Source: Magicicada septendecula (lineage: Eukaryota > Arthropoda > Insecta > Hemiptera > Cicadidae). Taken from it: DNA of 64,000 bases. Position 1 is the stretch's first letter; the number at the start of each line of letters is the position of its first letter. Of the stretch, positions 27,113-38,465 are shown piece after piece. Position numbers and translations under genes: made by a program. The stretch is from contig CM068367.1 in NCBI GenBank assembly GCA_034769895.1, forward strand, positions 88,269,899 through 88,333,898. The letters run 5' to 3'. The notes under the pieces were generated by a model that saw nothing but the letters and a program-made list of their open reading frames with translations, had not been told where the DNA came from and did no database searches.

Positions 27113-27722
27113 ATATATATGTGTACAACGTTATCGGCAACAAAGAAGTAGTTTTTGTTAAAATTCCTTCCCGGGATATTTGGCCGTAGTCCAATGTTTT
27201 CTACAAAACCAGACGTTTCGGCAATGCCATCGACTTCCATCATCAGTGAAAATTGAGTGCGATAACGTGAGGTGGTATACTTTAGTGACCACAGTACTGT
27301 GGTTAAGCCTGAAACAGTAAGTAGAAAGAAGTAGTTTCTATGGTAATATTTCATTTCGAAAATGATTTTAAATATAAATCTTAGAATATGGAAGTCATGT
27401 ATGGTTCTCCATACCGATATTTAATTAAATGTTACAGAGTCAGGTGATACTGTGGCGGGTATCCGTCCGAGCTTATGGTGTTGGGATCTCGAGCAGAGAA
27501 GTCCAGTAGGATCGGATGGGTGCTGCCACAGTCACCAGACTAGGGGGGTAAGTACCCATGATTGTAGTAGAAAGTTCAGGGGGTTGCGGCGCCATATCCT
27601 CACTGATCCTCTTAGGTTTTAGGCAATGAGAGTTTGTAGGCTTCGGCTTCAACCTCTCATTTGGGGGGGGGGATGTAACGGTACCGAAATTTTGGGCTAC
27701 AATAATTTCAGTTTTAATTCTT

Positions 27723-28095
27723 AATCAAATATATTGGAACTTACCGTCTGCGGCTTTCCAGAAACAGCGTCTTTATAAATTTACATGTTTCGGGACCCTT
27801 GTCCCATCATCAGAATTTAAAAAGTAATTGTGTATCGTTTAAATATGATACACTTGTCAAACACATAAAATATTAAAATCTAATATAAAACAACTTAATA
27901 TAACATATTATAATATTTACGAGTACGAAGGTTACCGATGTACATCGTATGAAAACCGACCGCGCACTAATCTATGTCTCGCTCCCACCACGACAGTAGC
28001 GCAAGGCAGTGTTGTACAATACATTTGATTTGAAGACCAATTTATCATTTAAAACATGCGGCTTGGTACCAATATCATTGTGTGATTTATAAATT
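27723..28095 (-). repeat. Penelope pseudo-LTR, left arm of the inverted pair
   Basis: Contains the last ~40 codons of the RT/endonuclease frame plus the 3' untranslated part. Inverted partner at 29877-30252. Hammerhead motif on the minus strand at 27771-27824. Confidence 0.9.
27771..27824 (-). ncRNA. Hammerhead ribozyme motif in the left Penelope pseudo-LTR
   Basis: Reverse complement of the right-arm motif: stem I strands at 27771-27781 and 27814-27824, CTGATGA complement at 27807-27813, GAAA complement at 27788-27791. It is the motif that would lie in the 3' region of the element's own transcript. Confidence 0.75.
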
Positions 28096-29863
28096 TCGTA
28101 TTCTTCAAGAGCGTTCAAATATCGCCCTTTCTTACATATGTGAAGGGGTTTCAAATTAGTTTTAAAATTTGTGTAGCTATGATTTTCGGAAATGAGGTGT
28201 TCTGCAAATTTTGACTTGACACTGTCCAAACTGTGAAAATGTGTAGGCGGCCTATGTTTTAAAAATCTTTTTAAAAAACCACGTCCTGTCTGGCCCACAT
28301 AAAAAGCGTCGCAATCGTCACATATTAATTTGTAAACACCAGTTTTGTGTTCAAGGCTGGTGGTTCTGCGGACACGAAGATTATTCATAATACTATTAGT
28401 GGTCTTATAAGTGACCTTGATATTACTGGTTTTACCAAAAATTGACCCAAAGATCTGTGGCATAAGGTATGTGTATGGTGTTGCAATATATTTGCGTGTT
28501 GTATTTTCGCGTGTTTTACGTCCGATAATGTTGCTATGTCCTTTCTTATGTTTTCGAAGGATGTTATTCACCATATTGACATCATAACCATTAGCGACAG
28601 CAATGTGTTTAATGGTGTCCAACTCTTCACGGTATTCTTTATCACCGAGGGGCAAAGATAAAAGTCTGTAAATCATACTGTGGAAGGCAGCTAATTTTTG
28701 TGATAAAGGATGAAACGACTTAGCATGTATTACAATGTCAGTCGTTGTGGGTTTTCTATATATGTCAAATTGCAACTTTTTATTATTATTGTCCTTAGCA
28801 ACAGTCAAATCTAGAAAATTCAGTTTACCATTTTCTTCACTTTCAAGCGTGAACCGCATTTTGTTATTGATATTATTTAAATGATTGTGTAAATTATCAA
28901 TTTGTCTTTGTGTACCTTTGTATATTAAAAAGGTATCATCAACATACCTGCCGTAAAATATTATGTTACTCCTGTGTTTGTTATTAGTAAGAATGAATGA
29001 ATTTTCGAAATTATTTAGGTATATATCTGCAAGAAGACCTGAAAGTGGAGAACCCATTGCTAACCCATTTTGTTGTCTGAAAAACTGATTATTGTGGGTA
29101 AAGTAATTTTGATCAAGAACTAACTCCAAAATGTGCATCAATTCATTTATATTATTAATATCCAATTTATTAGTATTAATAAGGTTAGTCCTAAGTATAC
29201 GCAAGGTCTCCGCTACTGGTATATTCGTATACAAATCCACAATATCAAAGGAAATAAGTTTGTGGGTCGGTTCAACTGTTAAATTTTTAACTTTATTCAC
29301 AAAGTCAACGCCATTAATCAGACTATGATCATTAATTATATGTATATTGTGTTTTATTATGGTGACTAACTTTTTAGCTGTTTTATACCCCGGAGCAGTA
29401 GTGAAATTTACTAACGGTCTCAAGGGGATAGCATCCTTGTGGAGTTTGGGTAATCCTGTTAAAACGGGTGCTTTTGAATTTATTGGTTTTAAAGATCTTC
29501 TTGTTTGTTCATCAAACAAATGGGTGCATCTGTTTATACATTGATTTAATTGTTTTACATAATTTTCTGTTGTGTCCGAATTTAGTAAATCAATGCTGTT
29601 GTTAATAATGAAATTTTGTATTTTATTGTTATAATCTTCACTGTCCATAATAACCACAGTATTGCCTTTGTCAGCTTTAGTGACAAGAGTTTTTTGTCAG
29701 ATAATTTTTGTTTTAAACCTATTAAAATTTTCCGTTCTTTGTTATAATTATTATTTGTTAAAGGAATATAGGAATGAACATTATTATACCGATTTTTAAT
29801 GATTTTATTAAATTTTTCGTTTATTAAGAAACGTGTCTGGTCTTGATCCTTCTGATCAACCAT
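27972..29863 (-). pseudogene. Penelope-like reverse transcriptase / GIY-YIG endonuclease, one frameshift
   Basis: The main frame (29657 to 27972, 561 codons, ending at TAG) has RT motif A with D138 in SFDIVDLYTNIP, motif B GLAMGSPLSG (198-207), and the catalytic box GRYVDD (236-241). C-terminal to these is a GIY-YIG endonuclease domain from about residue 440 (GVYKLICDDCDAFYVGQTGR), including the CxxC pair typical of Penelope proteins. RT plus GIY-YIG in one chain is diagnostic of the family, which copies RNA at a cut target. About 70 further N-terminal codons (from ATG at 29863) lie in another frame. They join the main frame if one base is restored in the T6 run at 29690-29695 (A6 on the coding strand). 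The N-terminus is cut off at 29877, where the inverted arm begins. Nearly intact but probably inactive. Confidence 0.9.
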
Positions 29864-29876
29864 TTATAAATCTTTT

Positions 29877-30252
29877 AATTTATAAATCACACAATGATAT
29901 TGGTACCAAGCCGCATGTTTTAAATGATAAATTGGTCTTCAAATCAAATGTATTGTACAACACTGCCTTGCGCTACTGTCGTGGTGGGAGCGAGACATAG
30001 ATTAGTGCGCGGTCGGTTTTCATACGATGTACATCGGTAACCTTCGTACTCGTTGTAAATATTATAATATGTTATATTAAGTTGTTTTATATTAGATTTT
30101 AATATTTTATGTGTTTGACAAGTGTATCATATTTAAACGATACACAATTACTTTTTAAATTCTGATGATGGGACAAGGGTCCCGAAACATGTAAATTTAT
30201 AAAGACGCTGTTTCTGGAAAGCCGCAGACGGTAAGTTCCAATATGTTTGATT
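29877..30252 (+). repeat. Penelope pseudo-LTR, right arm of the inverted pair
   Basis: Plus-strand copy of the element's 3' end. It reads the C-terminal residues YKSHNDIGTKPHVLNDKL through CRGGSET and stop, then the 3' region. The 3-base insertion relative to the left arm (GTACTCGTTGTAAATATT against GTACTCGTAAATATT) is the only length difference I find. Confidence 0.9.
30151..30204 (+). ncRNA. Hammerhead ribozyme motif in the right Penelope pseudo-LTR
   Basis: Core box CTGATGA at 30162-30168, one extra U, then stem II 30170-30174/30179-30183 (GGGAC/GTCCC, AAGG loop). Then GAAA 30184-30187 and a minimal stem III made from ACATGT (30187-30192), with the predicted cleavage after A30193. Stem I pairs 30151-30161 with 30194-30204 (10 of 11 pairs). 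This is a type I layout. Hammerhead ribozymes are established components of Penelope-like element pseudo-LTRs. The extra U before stem II and the two-pair stem III mean activity should be tested rather than assumed. Confidence 0.75.
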
Positions 30253-31057
30253 GAACAACACGTGGCTTGGTACTAAACATTTGGGATTTATTCCTTTTAA
30301 ACATTTAATTCTTAATTGTCAGTATCCACCTGTGAGGTGCCCCAGTTTAACCAGCAACACACACTGTTAGCATAAACAACTGTCTAGACATATTATGTAA
30401 TAGCTTGCCAGCAGCAGTCCTTGTGAATCACAGTAAGCAGTTTGTCACCATAGAGTCAACAGGGGAGAGCAGTGTATTAATTCAGTTCAGTAACTAAAAA
30501 CAGTATGCAGAGTGTTAACAGCCAACAGTAGTAAGCAGCAGCATACCGTGCAGTTTGTTAAGTAAAACGGTGGCCTCGGGTGCAAGATAGGCCGTAAAAC
30601 AAATTCGGTCTATCTATTAAAGTAATAAAACATGCATAAAAGTGTATAAACAGTATAGAGCGCGACCAGAAAAAATTAACCACCTAAGTACTTAATCACA
30701 AGTAAAGTCGGCCGACTGAGTTATTAAAAGTGAACTGTTCGAATAATTGAATATAAACAAAACGGTTCGAATTATCCGCAAGCAATTAACGCTAGACGAA
30801 GGACAAAGTAACTCTAACTAACTTCCAGTGGCTTACGAAGTGCGGGACAAAAAAAGTGCTTACACAAATTGGACCAGGTCTACAATCAGGCTGAGTACTC
30901 ATTAAATCATTTTCTGCTAATTACAAAATTGAACAGTCGTAAAAATCATACATGTTATTACGAGATCTCTAAGGGAATGGGTTTTATTCAAACATTAATG
31001 TAAAAGAAAGAGTGTGTATGTGTGTGTAAAGGTTATGTACTGGTTCGTTACAGTATT

Positions 31058-31060
<3 letters not shown>

Positions 31061-31099
<39 letters not shown>
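31061..31099. repeat. AT microsatellite next to the LTR end
   Basis: A (TA)n run starting 8 bases after the LTR terminus. From here to 31507 the sequence is AT-rich and I see no gene, only a poly-A run at 31481-31491 just before the Helitron. Confidence 0.9.
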
Positions 31100-31102
<3 letters not shown>

Positions 31103-32231
31103 TATCCAATAACTAAAATCATTTATAATTGTAGTTAAAAAACTTTATAGGGATAAGAATTAAGTTTATGGTTTGAGATAAAGTAGTCGTACAACCTTTT
31201 GTAGTACGTAAAAGAAGAGTGTGAGGTTTTAATAGTAAATAAAAATAAGCATGTGGTTTAGACAGCATAAAATGCGTTAGCGTAATCATTTCATACTTAA
31301 ACCCAGATAACCTTGTCTGCAGTGGATTTTCGTCTGTAAGACCCGGGAAAATGCAACCAAAGGTAAGAGTGTATTTAATTTGAAAAACCTATATTGAAAT
31401 CTTGAATTTGAAGTAACTTATAGTGTCTCACATCTCTTATCTACTAACGTTGAGTATTGCTGAATTTATTGATTTATAAAAAAAAAAAACAAATTCTCTT
31501 TCAAAAATCTATATATATAAAACAAAGTCGGGTTAGTTACACCATTTATAACTCAAGAACGGCTGGACCTATTTTTATGATCTTTGATTTGTTGGATTTG
31601 TCTCCGCCCCGAATAGCAGAATAACTATTAAAACATGGGAAAATTTCACGAAAAAAAATTTATGAAGAAAATTCATTTTCTCATACATTTTGTATGGAAC
31701 GGCTTTTTTGATGATATCTCGAGAACGGACTGACTGATTTCGATGAATTTTTTTTTCATTCGTCTCGGCCTCGAGAAGTTTCCTCGCGCATTGGAAAAGT
31801 AAGAAAATCACAAAAAATTAAAATCGGTATACAACGCCATCTCTGACACATGACAGAAACAAAAAAAGGAACAAAATGAACATGGCGTTGTATGCTGGTT
31901 GACAGCTGATTCAGTTGCGCCGTCCTTTCATTGCATACCATTGAGCTAGCTGTGCAGACCAATTTTCATTCAGTTTTCGACCGTTATTACATTTGAATTC
32001 GATTCAGTTAATTCTCTTCAAACGATTTTTTCTTAAATTCATCAGCGAAAAGTGATTTCAAAGAGATGAGTTCAGTTTGATGAAGTGCACATTGTGAAAG
32101 GTTATGTCGTTTGTCATTGTGCGCGCATCCACAATCAATACAATCGGCAATTTTGGACTGTGTGTTTAATTTTCCAGGCGGATTCGTTCGTAATTCTGTG
32201 GAATTCTATTTTTGATCGTGATTTTCAAACA

Positions 32232-32341
32232 GTAAGTTGTCTTTGAAGATGTTCATTTTGTGAGGTTATCACATTTGTGATTGTGCGCGCATCGATAATT
32301 GCTTCATTATGTAATTTTGAATTGTGTGATTAATTTTCCAG
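32232..32341 (+). other. Probable 5'-UTR intron of the Helitron gene
   Basis: GTAAGT donor at about 32232 and TTTTCCAG acceptor ending at 32341, just 11 bases before the start codon at 32353. An upstream paralogous stretch also ends in TTTTCCAG (about 32178), so the leader seems to contain a duplicated intron-like segment. Inferred from splice signals only. Confidence 0.45.
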
Positions 32342-32352
32342 TGTTATTTACA

Positions 32353-35300
32353 ATGCCGCGAGCCAGAAGATCTAATCTTTCACAACGAAGCCGTAATGCA
32401 ATTAGACTTCGGAATATTGCGAATCAATCCACTGCAGATGAACAAGAAATAGCACGAGAAGAGCGCCGCGTTAGTATGGCCCGACTTCGTGCTTCACAAA
32501 CACAAGAACAAAGAGAGGCAGTACGTCAAACGGCAATGAGAAATCGTCGAGCTTATCACACAGATCAACAAAGTGATAATCTTCGACGCGCAAGAAGAAA
32601 TGCTTCAAGTGTTGATTTGAATCGAGTAGCGTTTCAATATGATTGCACAATTGACTACAGCTCGCATCCTTTCGTTCGAATTGGCCCAATGGAGGTTGTG
32701 TGCGACCATTACGGTGCATTGAAGTTCGCTGGAGAAACGCCTGGATTGTGCTGTCTCAGTGGCAAGGTGAAATTGCCATTATTGCCTCCGCCACCTGAGC
32801 CATTGCATTCATTGCTTCGTGGCGAAACACCAGAATCACGACATTTTCTATCGAACACTCAAAGATACAACGGATGTTTCCAAATGACTTCATTTGGAGC
32901 AGACATTATCGAAGGACACGGATTCAATCCAACATTCAAGGTAATTTCTGCTCGAGAGAGTAAACGTTAATTTTCTTTTGGTGTTCATAAATCAGTAATT
33001 CTGACTTCGTTTTCGACTTTACAGATCCAAGGCCAAATTCACCATCGAATTGGATCATTGCAACCGCTTGAAGACGCAGAGCATAAATTCATCCAAATTT
33101 ACTTCATGGGCAATATGGAGGAACAACTTGATCGGCGTCAAACGATCAATACGGCAATGAAAAGAGCAATTCTTCAAGATCTGCAGCAACTACTTCATGA
33201 ACATCATGCATTGGTTCGGTTGTTCAAAACTGCGTTGGATCGCATGCCAAGTGATGACTACAAAGTCGTGATCAGAGCGGATAAACGACCAGTTGGAACA
33301 CGTGAACGCCAATTCAACGCTCCAACAATAGATGAAGTCGCAATTGTGATTGTTGGTGAAAACTTGGAAACGCGCGATATTGTGCTTACACGTCGCGACA
33401 CTGGACAACTACAACGAATATACGAAACACACCGTTCATACGATGCATTGCAATACCCGCTGATGTTTTGGCAAGGAGACGATGGCTATCACTTCAATAT
33501 CAAAATGATAAATCCATTGAGCGGTGAGTATCGATATCATAATTTTCATTTCAACATGACACTAGTTTCACTGATTTCATTTCAGGTGAGGAAACTACCA
33601 AGAAGGTTAGCTCGATGAATTATTACGCATATCGTTTGATGATTCGTCAAAATGCTGACAACTATTTGCTGCGATTTCGTCGATTGCTTCAGCAATATTG
33701 CGTCGACATGTACGTCAAAATCGAAACGGAGCGCCTCACTTTCATTCGGTTGAACCAAGCCAAACTGCGTTCGGAGGAGTATATTCATTTACGCGATGCA
33801 ATCAGCACCGAAGGAGATGCAGCTAATGTTGGTCGATTGACTATTCTACCGGCGACGTACATTGGCAGCCCGCGTCATATGCATGAATATGCGCAAGATG
33901 CAATGACATATGTTCGTCATTACAGTCGTCCAGATCTATTCATCACCTTTACGTGCAATCCGAAATGGATAGAAATTGTTCAACTGCTGCTCCCCGGACA
34001 AACATCAAGTGATCGGCACGACATCACCGCACGTGTCTTCAAACAAAAAATCCGGTCGCTGATGAACTACATTGTTAAGCATCACTTCTTTGGGGATACT
34101 CGATGCTGGATGTATTCGATTGAATGGCAAAAACGAGGCTTGCCGCATGCACACATTCTTATTTGGTTAGTCGAAAGAAGTCGACCAGACCAAATAGATG
34201 ACATCATATGTGCCGAGATTCCAGATCCCGAAACCGATCCAGACCTGCATGATGTTGTAATTACGAACATGATTCACGGACCGTGTGGCGCCATCAACCC
34301 CCAATCACCGTGCATGGTCAACGGCAAGTGTTCCAAGCGTTATCCACGAAATTTGACGGCGGATACTATCACTGGCAACGATGGTTATCCACTGTATCGG
34401 CGTCGATCACCCGATGATAACGGTAGAACTATCACAACGAAAGTGAAAGGAAACGATTTCGTGGTCGACAACACTTGGATTGTTCCGTATTCGCCACTTC
34501 TTTCCAAAACATTCAAGGCGCATTGCAACGTGGAGTATTGCAATTCAGTGAAGTCCATCAAATACATCTGCAAATATGTTACGAAAGGCAGCGATATGGC
34601 GGTTTTTGGCGTTCAAACTCCAAATACCAACGATGAAATCACGCACTATCAAGTTGGTCGATATGTGAGCTGCAATGAGGCGATTTGGCGTATATTCTCA
34701 TTCCCCATTCATGAACGTCATCCCACTGTTGTACATTTGGCGGTGCATCTGGAGAATGGTCAACGAGTTTATTTCAACGCATCAAATGTTGCTCAACGTG
34801 CTGAAACACCTCCAGCGACAACATTGACAAGTTTCTTTTCGATTTGCCAAAGCGATCCGTTTGCACGAACGTTGCTCTACTCTGAGATGGCACGTTATTA
34901 CACTTGGAACGCTTCATCGAAGAAATTTCAACGTCGGAAGCAAGGCGATGCGGTTCCTGATCATCCGGATGTGCGTTCTACTGATGCTCTTGGTCGCATT
35001 TACACAGTTCATCCGAAGAATGACGAATGCTTCTACTTGCAGTTGTTGCTGGTGAATGTTCGTGGGCCGACATCATTTGAATCACTTCGAACTGTCAATG
35101 GTGTAGTGTGCCCAACATTTCGTGCTGCATGTCAACAGCTCAATTTGCTTGAAAACGATACTCATTGGGACATGACAATCGCTGAAGCAATTGTTTCTGC
35201 ATCTCCAAGTCAGATACGCACATTATTTGCTATCATTATTTCGACATGCTTCCCATCGAATCCACGTGAACTGTGGAACAAGTACAAGGATGACATGTCA

Positions 35301-36918
35301 GAAGACATTTTACATCGAATTCGTGTCAGTTCAGGGAATCCCGATCTCGAGGTGAATGAGGAGATACATAACCAGGCTTTGCTTTTGATCGAAGACATGT
35401 GTTACCTCATGTGCGGCAGTTTGTTAGTAAAGTTAGGAATGCCAACGCCAAATCGTGGTATGAACGACGCTTTCAATCGAGAATTGGAACGTGAACGTGA
35501 ATACGATCGAGATGCATTGAACGAATCAGTTCGAACGAATGTACCACTGTTGAACCCCCAACAGAAGGAAGTGTACGATACGTTAATGAAGGCAATTGAT
35601 GATGGAAATGGTGGTTTATTTTTCCTCGATGCGCCCGGTGGAACTGGGAAGACATTCCTCATGTCATTGATTTTGGCCACTGTTCGTGCGAGATCCGAAA
35701 TTGCTGTAGCAGTTGCTTCTTCTGGGATAGCGGCCACGTTGCTAGAAGGATGCCTAACGGCTCACTCAGCGTTGAAATTGTCATTAAACCTTCAAACGAC
35801 TGAAAAACCGACATGCAACATTGCGAAACACTCAGCAATGGCCAAAGTTTTGGTAGCAAGTAAAATCATCATATGGGATGAATGCACAATGGCGCACAAA
35901 TGCGCATTGGAAGCACTCAATCGAACTATGAAAGATCTGCGCAATGACTCAAGATGTTTTGGAGGCGCAATGATTCTACTGTCTGGCGATTTCCGCCAAA
36001 CACTACCAGTCATTCCAAGAGCGACCGCTGCCGATGAAATAAACTCTTGCCTCAAATCATCGACTCTGTGATGCTATGTGAAGAAACTTCAGCTGACGAC
36101 AAACATGCGAGTTGCATTGCTAAACGAGCCATCTGCCGAAGATTTCTCCAAGCAATTGCTGACTATCGGTAATGGCCGTGTTCCTGTCGACGAATCGAAC
36201 GGATTGATTTCGTTTCCGCCGAATTTTTGCAATTTCGTCTCAACGAAGGACGAGCTCATCAACAAAGTGTTCCCGAACATCATTGCTAACCACAAAAATC
36301 ACAATTGGTTGAGTGAACGAGCAATTCTCGCGGCAAAGAACAAAGATGTGGATCACTTAAACTTCACAATTCAAAATCAAATCGTTGGTCCACTGCATTC
36401 CTTAAAATCTATCGACACTGTAACAAACGAAGACGAAGCAACCAACTATCCAACTGAATTTTTAAACTCATTGGATCTGCTTGGCTTGCCACCGCACAAT
36501 TTACAACTGAAGGTTGGCTCGGTAGTCATCATGCTTCGAAATCTGAACCAACCAAAACTATGTAACGGAACGCGTTTGGTGGTGAGAAAACTCATGGGCA
36601 ATGTGATTCACGCGACGATGCTCAAAGGAAAGTTCAAAGGTGAGGAAGTTCTCATTCCGAGAATTCCGATGATCCCAACCGATATGCCATTCGAGTTTAA
36701 ACGAATACAATTTCCGATTCATCTTGCATTCGCCATGACGATCAACAAATCACAAGGCCAATCCTTGAGTGTTTGTGGCCTGAATCTAGAAAATAAATGT
36801 TTCTCTCACGGTCAATTGTACGTAGCATGTTCACGTGTCGGCAAACCAACACGCTTTGTTCGTTCTCGCACCTGACAACAAAACGAAAAATGTCGTATAT
36901 CACAAGGTGCTTCAATGA
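32353..36918 (+). pseudogene. Helitron RepHel transposase (Rep nuclease + Pif1-like helicase), spliced, two lesions
   Basis: Predicted exons are 32353-32940, 33025-33523 and 33586-36918. Both introns (84 and 62 bp) have GTAATT/GTGAGT donors and TTACAG/TTTCAG acceptors, contain stops, and restore frame. The N-terminal part is basic (MPRARRSNLSQRSRN). In exon 3 the Rep nuclease motifs are FITFTCNPKW, the HUH motif PHAHILIWL (His codons 34146-34154) and KYICKYVTKG with two tyrosines (codons at 34563 and 34575). The Pif1-like helicase has Walker A GGTGKT (35637-35654), Walker B WDE (35874-35882), GDFRQTLPVI and, near the C-terminus, TINKSQGQS and YVACSRVG. Lesions are TGA at 36069-36071 (probably from a Trp codon) and a net +1 shift near 36853-36858, after which the normal tail ends at TGA 36916. 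About 1470 codons if unbroken. The many single-base-correctable features suggest recent activity. Confidence 0.9.
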
Positions 36919-37045
36919 AGGGAATCGACCCGAGTGCAACCCATCCAGCAAATAGTTTAACAGAAAGTAGTGCAACAATGCTACGCGAATTATTTCGATT
37001 CGCTTCAATAAAGCAAATGCCTTGCTGCCACGTGAATTGCATTCA

Positions 37046-37261
37046 TTTCAATGTAATTAAAATACATTTCAATTTGATTTTTGTACATTTATTGAACTTA
37101 ATTCATTTTGAGTACTCATTTTATCTTAATAAAAAACCGAATTTAATTCAGCTTTTCAATGTAATTAAAATACATTTCATTTTGATTTTTGTACATTTAT
37201 TGAACTTAATTCATTTTGAGTACTCATTTTATCTTAATAAAAAACTGAATTTAATTCAGCT
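37046..37261 (+). repeat. 108-bp tandem duplication near the Helitron 3' end
   Basis: Copies 37046-37153 and 37154-37261, nearly identical (TTTCAATGTAATTAAAATAC start, GAATTTAATTCAGCT end). Located between the stop codon and the terminal hairpin. It may mark subfamily identity. Confidence 0.9.
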
Positions 37262-37321
37262 AATAAGTTAACACAACATTTATTGATTCTGAGGCGGTAC
37301 GAAGTTCGCCGGGTCAGCTAG

Positions 37322-38101
37322 TTATAACTAAATGATAAAACTCTCACTATCACTGAAAGTATTTTCAAGGATTGATAAAATAAAAAAGTAACTTTGTAAA
37401 CACTGAATGACCAAATGATAACCTATGTATACACCAACGACACTGTCACAATTCAACACCACAATATTTAATTTATAGTAAACCTTGTTTAATTTTAATG
37501 ATCACGAACTTTAAATGATATGTTCTAATTTTGTTATCTTGTTATATAAACCTCTGTTTCGTTCTTAAAAGAACTCTATAGGCAGATTTACTTTGTAAAA
37601 TAATAACCACACTGTCTTGCAGCTAATATAAACATTGTACTGCCAACCTAGCGATCCGCTGAGTGAATGAATATATTGCTGAGGCTAAAATCATTGTATA
37701 AATTATTAATTGTATGAAGCGTTAACAAAAACTAATACTCAAATATAGTTTTGCAATAAAAGTATTGGGATACATTAATTTTATTGTAACTGAAATTGTT
37801 TGAACTTTCCATCCTTCTGTTAGTTTTGTTGTATTCCTCCTACAGGTGAGATCATGTATCAGATGATGGTTCCAAGGAATATCTGGGGTGGGGGAGTTAC
37901 TTGAGAAATGATACTGTAGAATGAGTTCTCCTTGTACCCTTGATTCTAGGAATGTTTTCCAAGTAAAGTCTCTAGGAAGTGGGAGGACTAAATGGAAGGA
38001 ATCAGGGTCCTAGAGAAAAATAGCAAAACAGATTAATATTCTACTAAAAAAAGATATTATTAAAAACCTGTTACAGAAATATAGAATTGTTAATGTTCCA
38101 G
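37322..38101. other. AT-rich stretch, no gene seen
   Basis: Host flank of the Helitron leading to the broken esterase paralogue. No coding exon, RNA gene or element terminus recognised. If the paralogue once had a first exon, it is not visible here. Confidence 0.5.
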
Positions 38102-38465
38102 CCTCCTATACCAGTGAAACCATGGAAAGGAGTATACAACGCAACTGAGGATAGGCCTGTGTGTCCACAGCCATATGCCCATACAATTGGTTTGGTTTCT
38201 GAAGACTGCCTCTATCTCAATGTATACCTACACTAAAACGGTAATTGTTTCAATCTTGGAGTAGACACATTTTGCTGCATTTTCTCATTTTAAATGGAAA
38301 TTTCATTATAATTTTATTACAGGTGACAGATAAACTGCCGGTGATAGTATTTTTCCATCCAGGTGGCTTTATAGTATGGACAGGACATAGCCATTCTTTT
38401 GGACCACAGTATCTCATGGCCCAAGATAGTATTGGTCACAACAAACTACAGACTGGGAGTTCTAG
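38102..38465 (+). pseudogene. Broken carboxylesterase paralogue, exons 2 and 3 only
   Basis: Exon 2-like 38102-38240 reads PPIPVKPWKGVYNATEDR, ending VSEDCLYLNVYLH, then stop TAA at 38234-38236 and a one-base frame change before the GTAATT donor. Exon 3-like 38323-38465 reads VTDKLPVIVFFHPGGFIVW and SFGPQYLMAQ. It then loses frame through a 2-base deletion compared with the intact gene (143 against 145 bp), where VLVTTNYRLG would be. Acceptors (TTCCAG, TTACAG) and donors are retained. It matches exons at 48646 and 51752 but is clearly diverged, so it is an older tandem duplicate. No exon 1 upstream and no exon 4 downstream are visible. The intron between the two exons is only 82 bp, against about 3 kb in the intact gene. 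Confidence 0.85.

Larger units (their letters stand above)
27726..30303 (-). mobile_element. Penelope-like retroelement with inverted terminal copies
   Basis: Bounded by a perfect 13-bp target duplication, TTTAATTCTTAAT, at 27713-27725 and 30304-30316. The coding strand is minus. Its 3' end (27723-28095) is repeated in inverted orientation at 29877-30252; the arms are nearly identical apart from a 3-base TTG insertion near 30052. The right arm therefore replaces the element's true 5' end, giving a 5'-truncated element joined to an inverted pseudo-LTR, an arrangement known for Penelope elements. Both arms carry a hammerhead motif. Confidence 0.85.
27423..31052 (+). mobile_element. 3' end of an LTR retrotransposon, split by a Penelope-like element
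   Basis: A G10 polypurine tract plus A (27663-27673) is followed by TGTAACG (27674-27680). The 3' counterpart CGTTACA ends at 31052, so the LTR has 7-bp inverted ends beginning TG and ending CA. Removing the nested element (27726-30303 with one target copy) leaves an LTR of about 790 bp, with a TATAAA-like site near 30646. About 240 bp of internal sequence survives before the tract (27430-27662), with no recognisable domain. The 5' LTR and coding region are absent, so the element is truncated. The G-rich tract and TGTAAC start would suit a BEL/Pao or gypsy element; I cannot tell which. Confidence 0.65.
31508..37321 (+). mobile_element. Helitron, full length with both termini (5814 bp)
   Basis: The 5' end TCTATATATATAAAAC (31508) follows an A. 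The 3' end is CTAG (37318-37321), preceded by a short hairpin region (GGCG at 37293-37296, CGCC at 37307-37310) and GGGTCAG, and followed by T. This gives insertion between A and T with TC...CTAR ends and no target duplication, the standard Helitron layout for rolling-circle transposition. It encodes one Rep/helicase gene. There is a duplicated stretch in the 5' leader (about 32100-32200 and 32250-32340) and a 108-bp tandem duplication before the 3' end. Nothing captured from the host is evident. Confidence 0.9.

Noticed and set aside
31315-31362. A small exon between TCTGCAG and AAAG|GTAAGAG near 31.3 kb
   Set aside because: Good-looking splice signals, but no coding similarity or neighbouring exon to support it.
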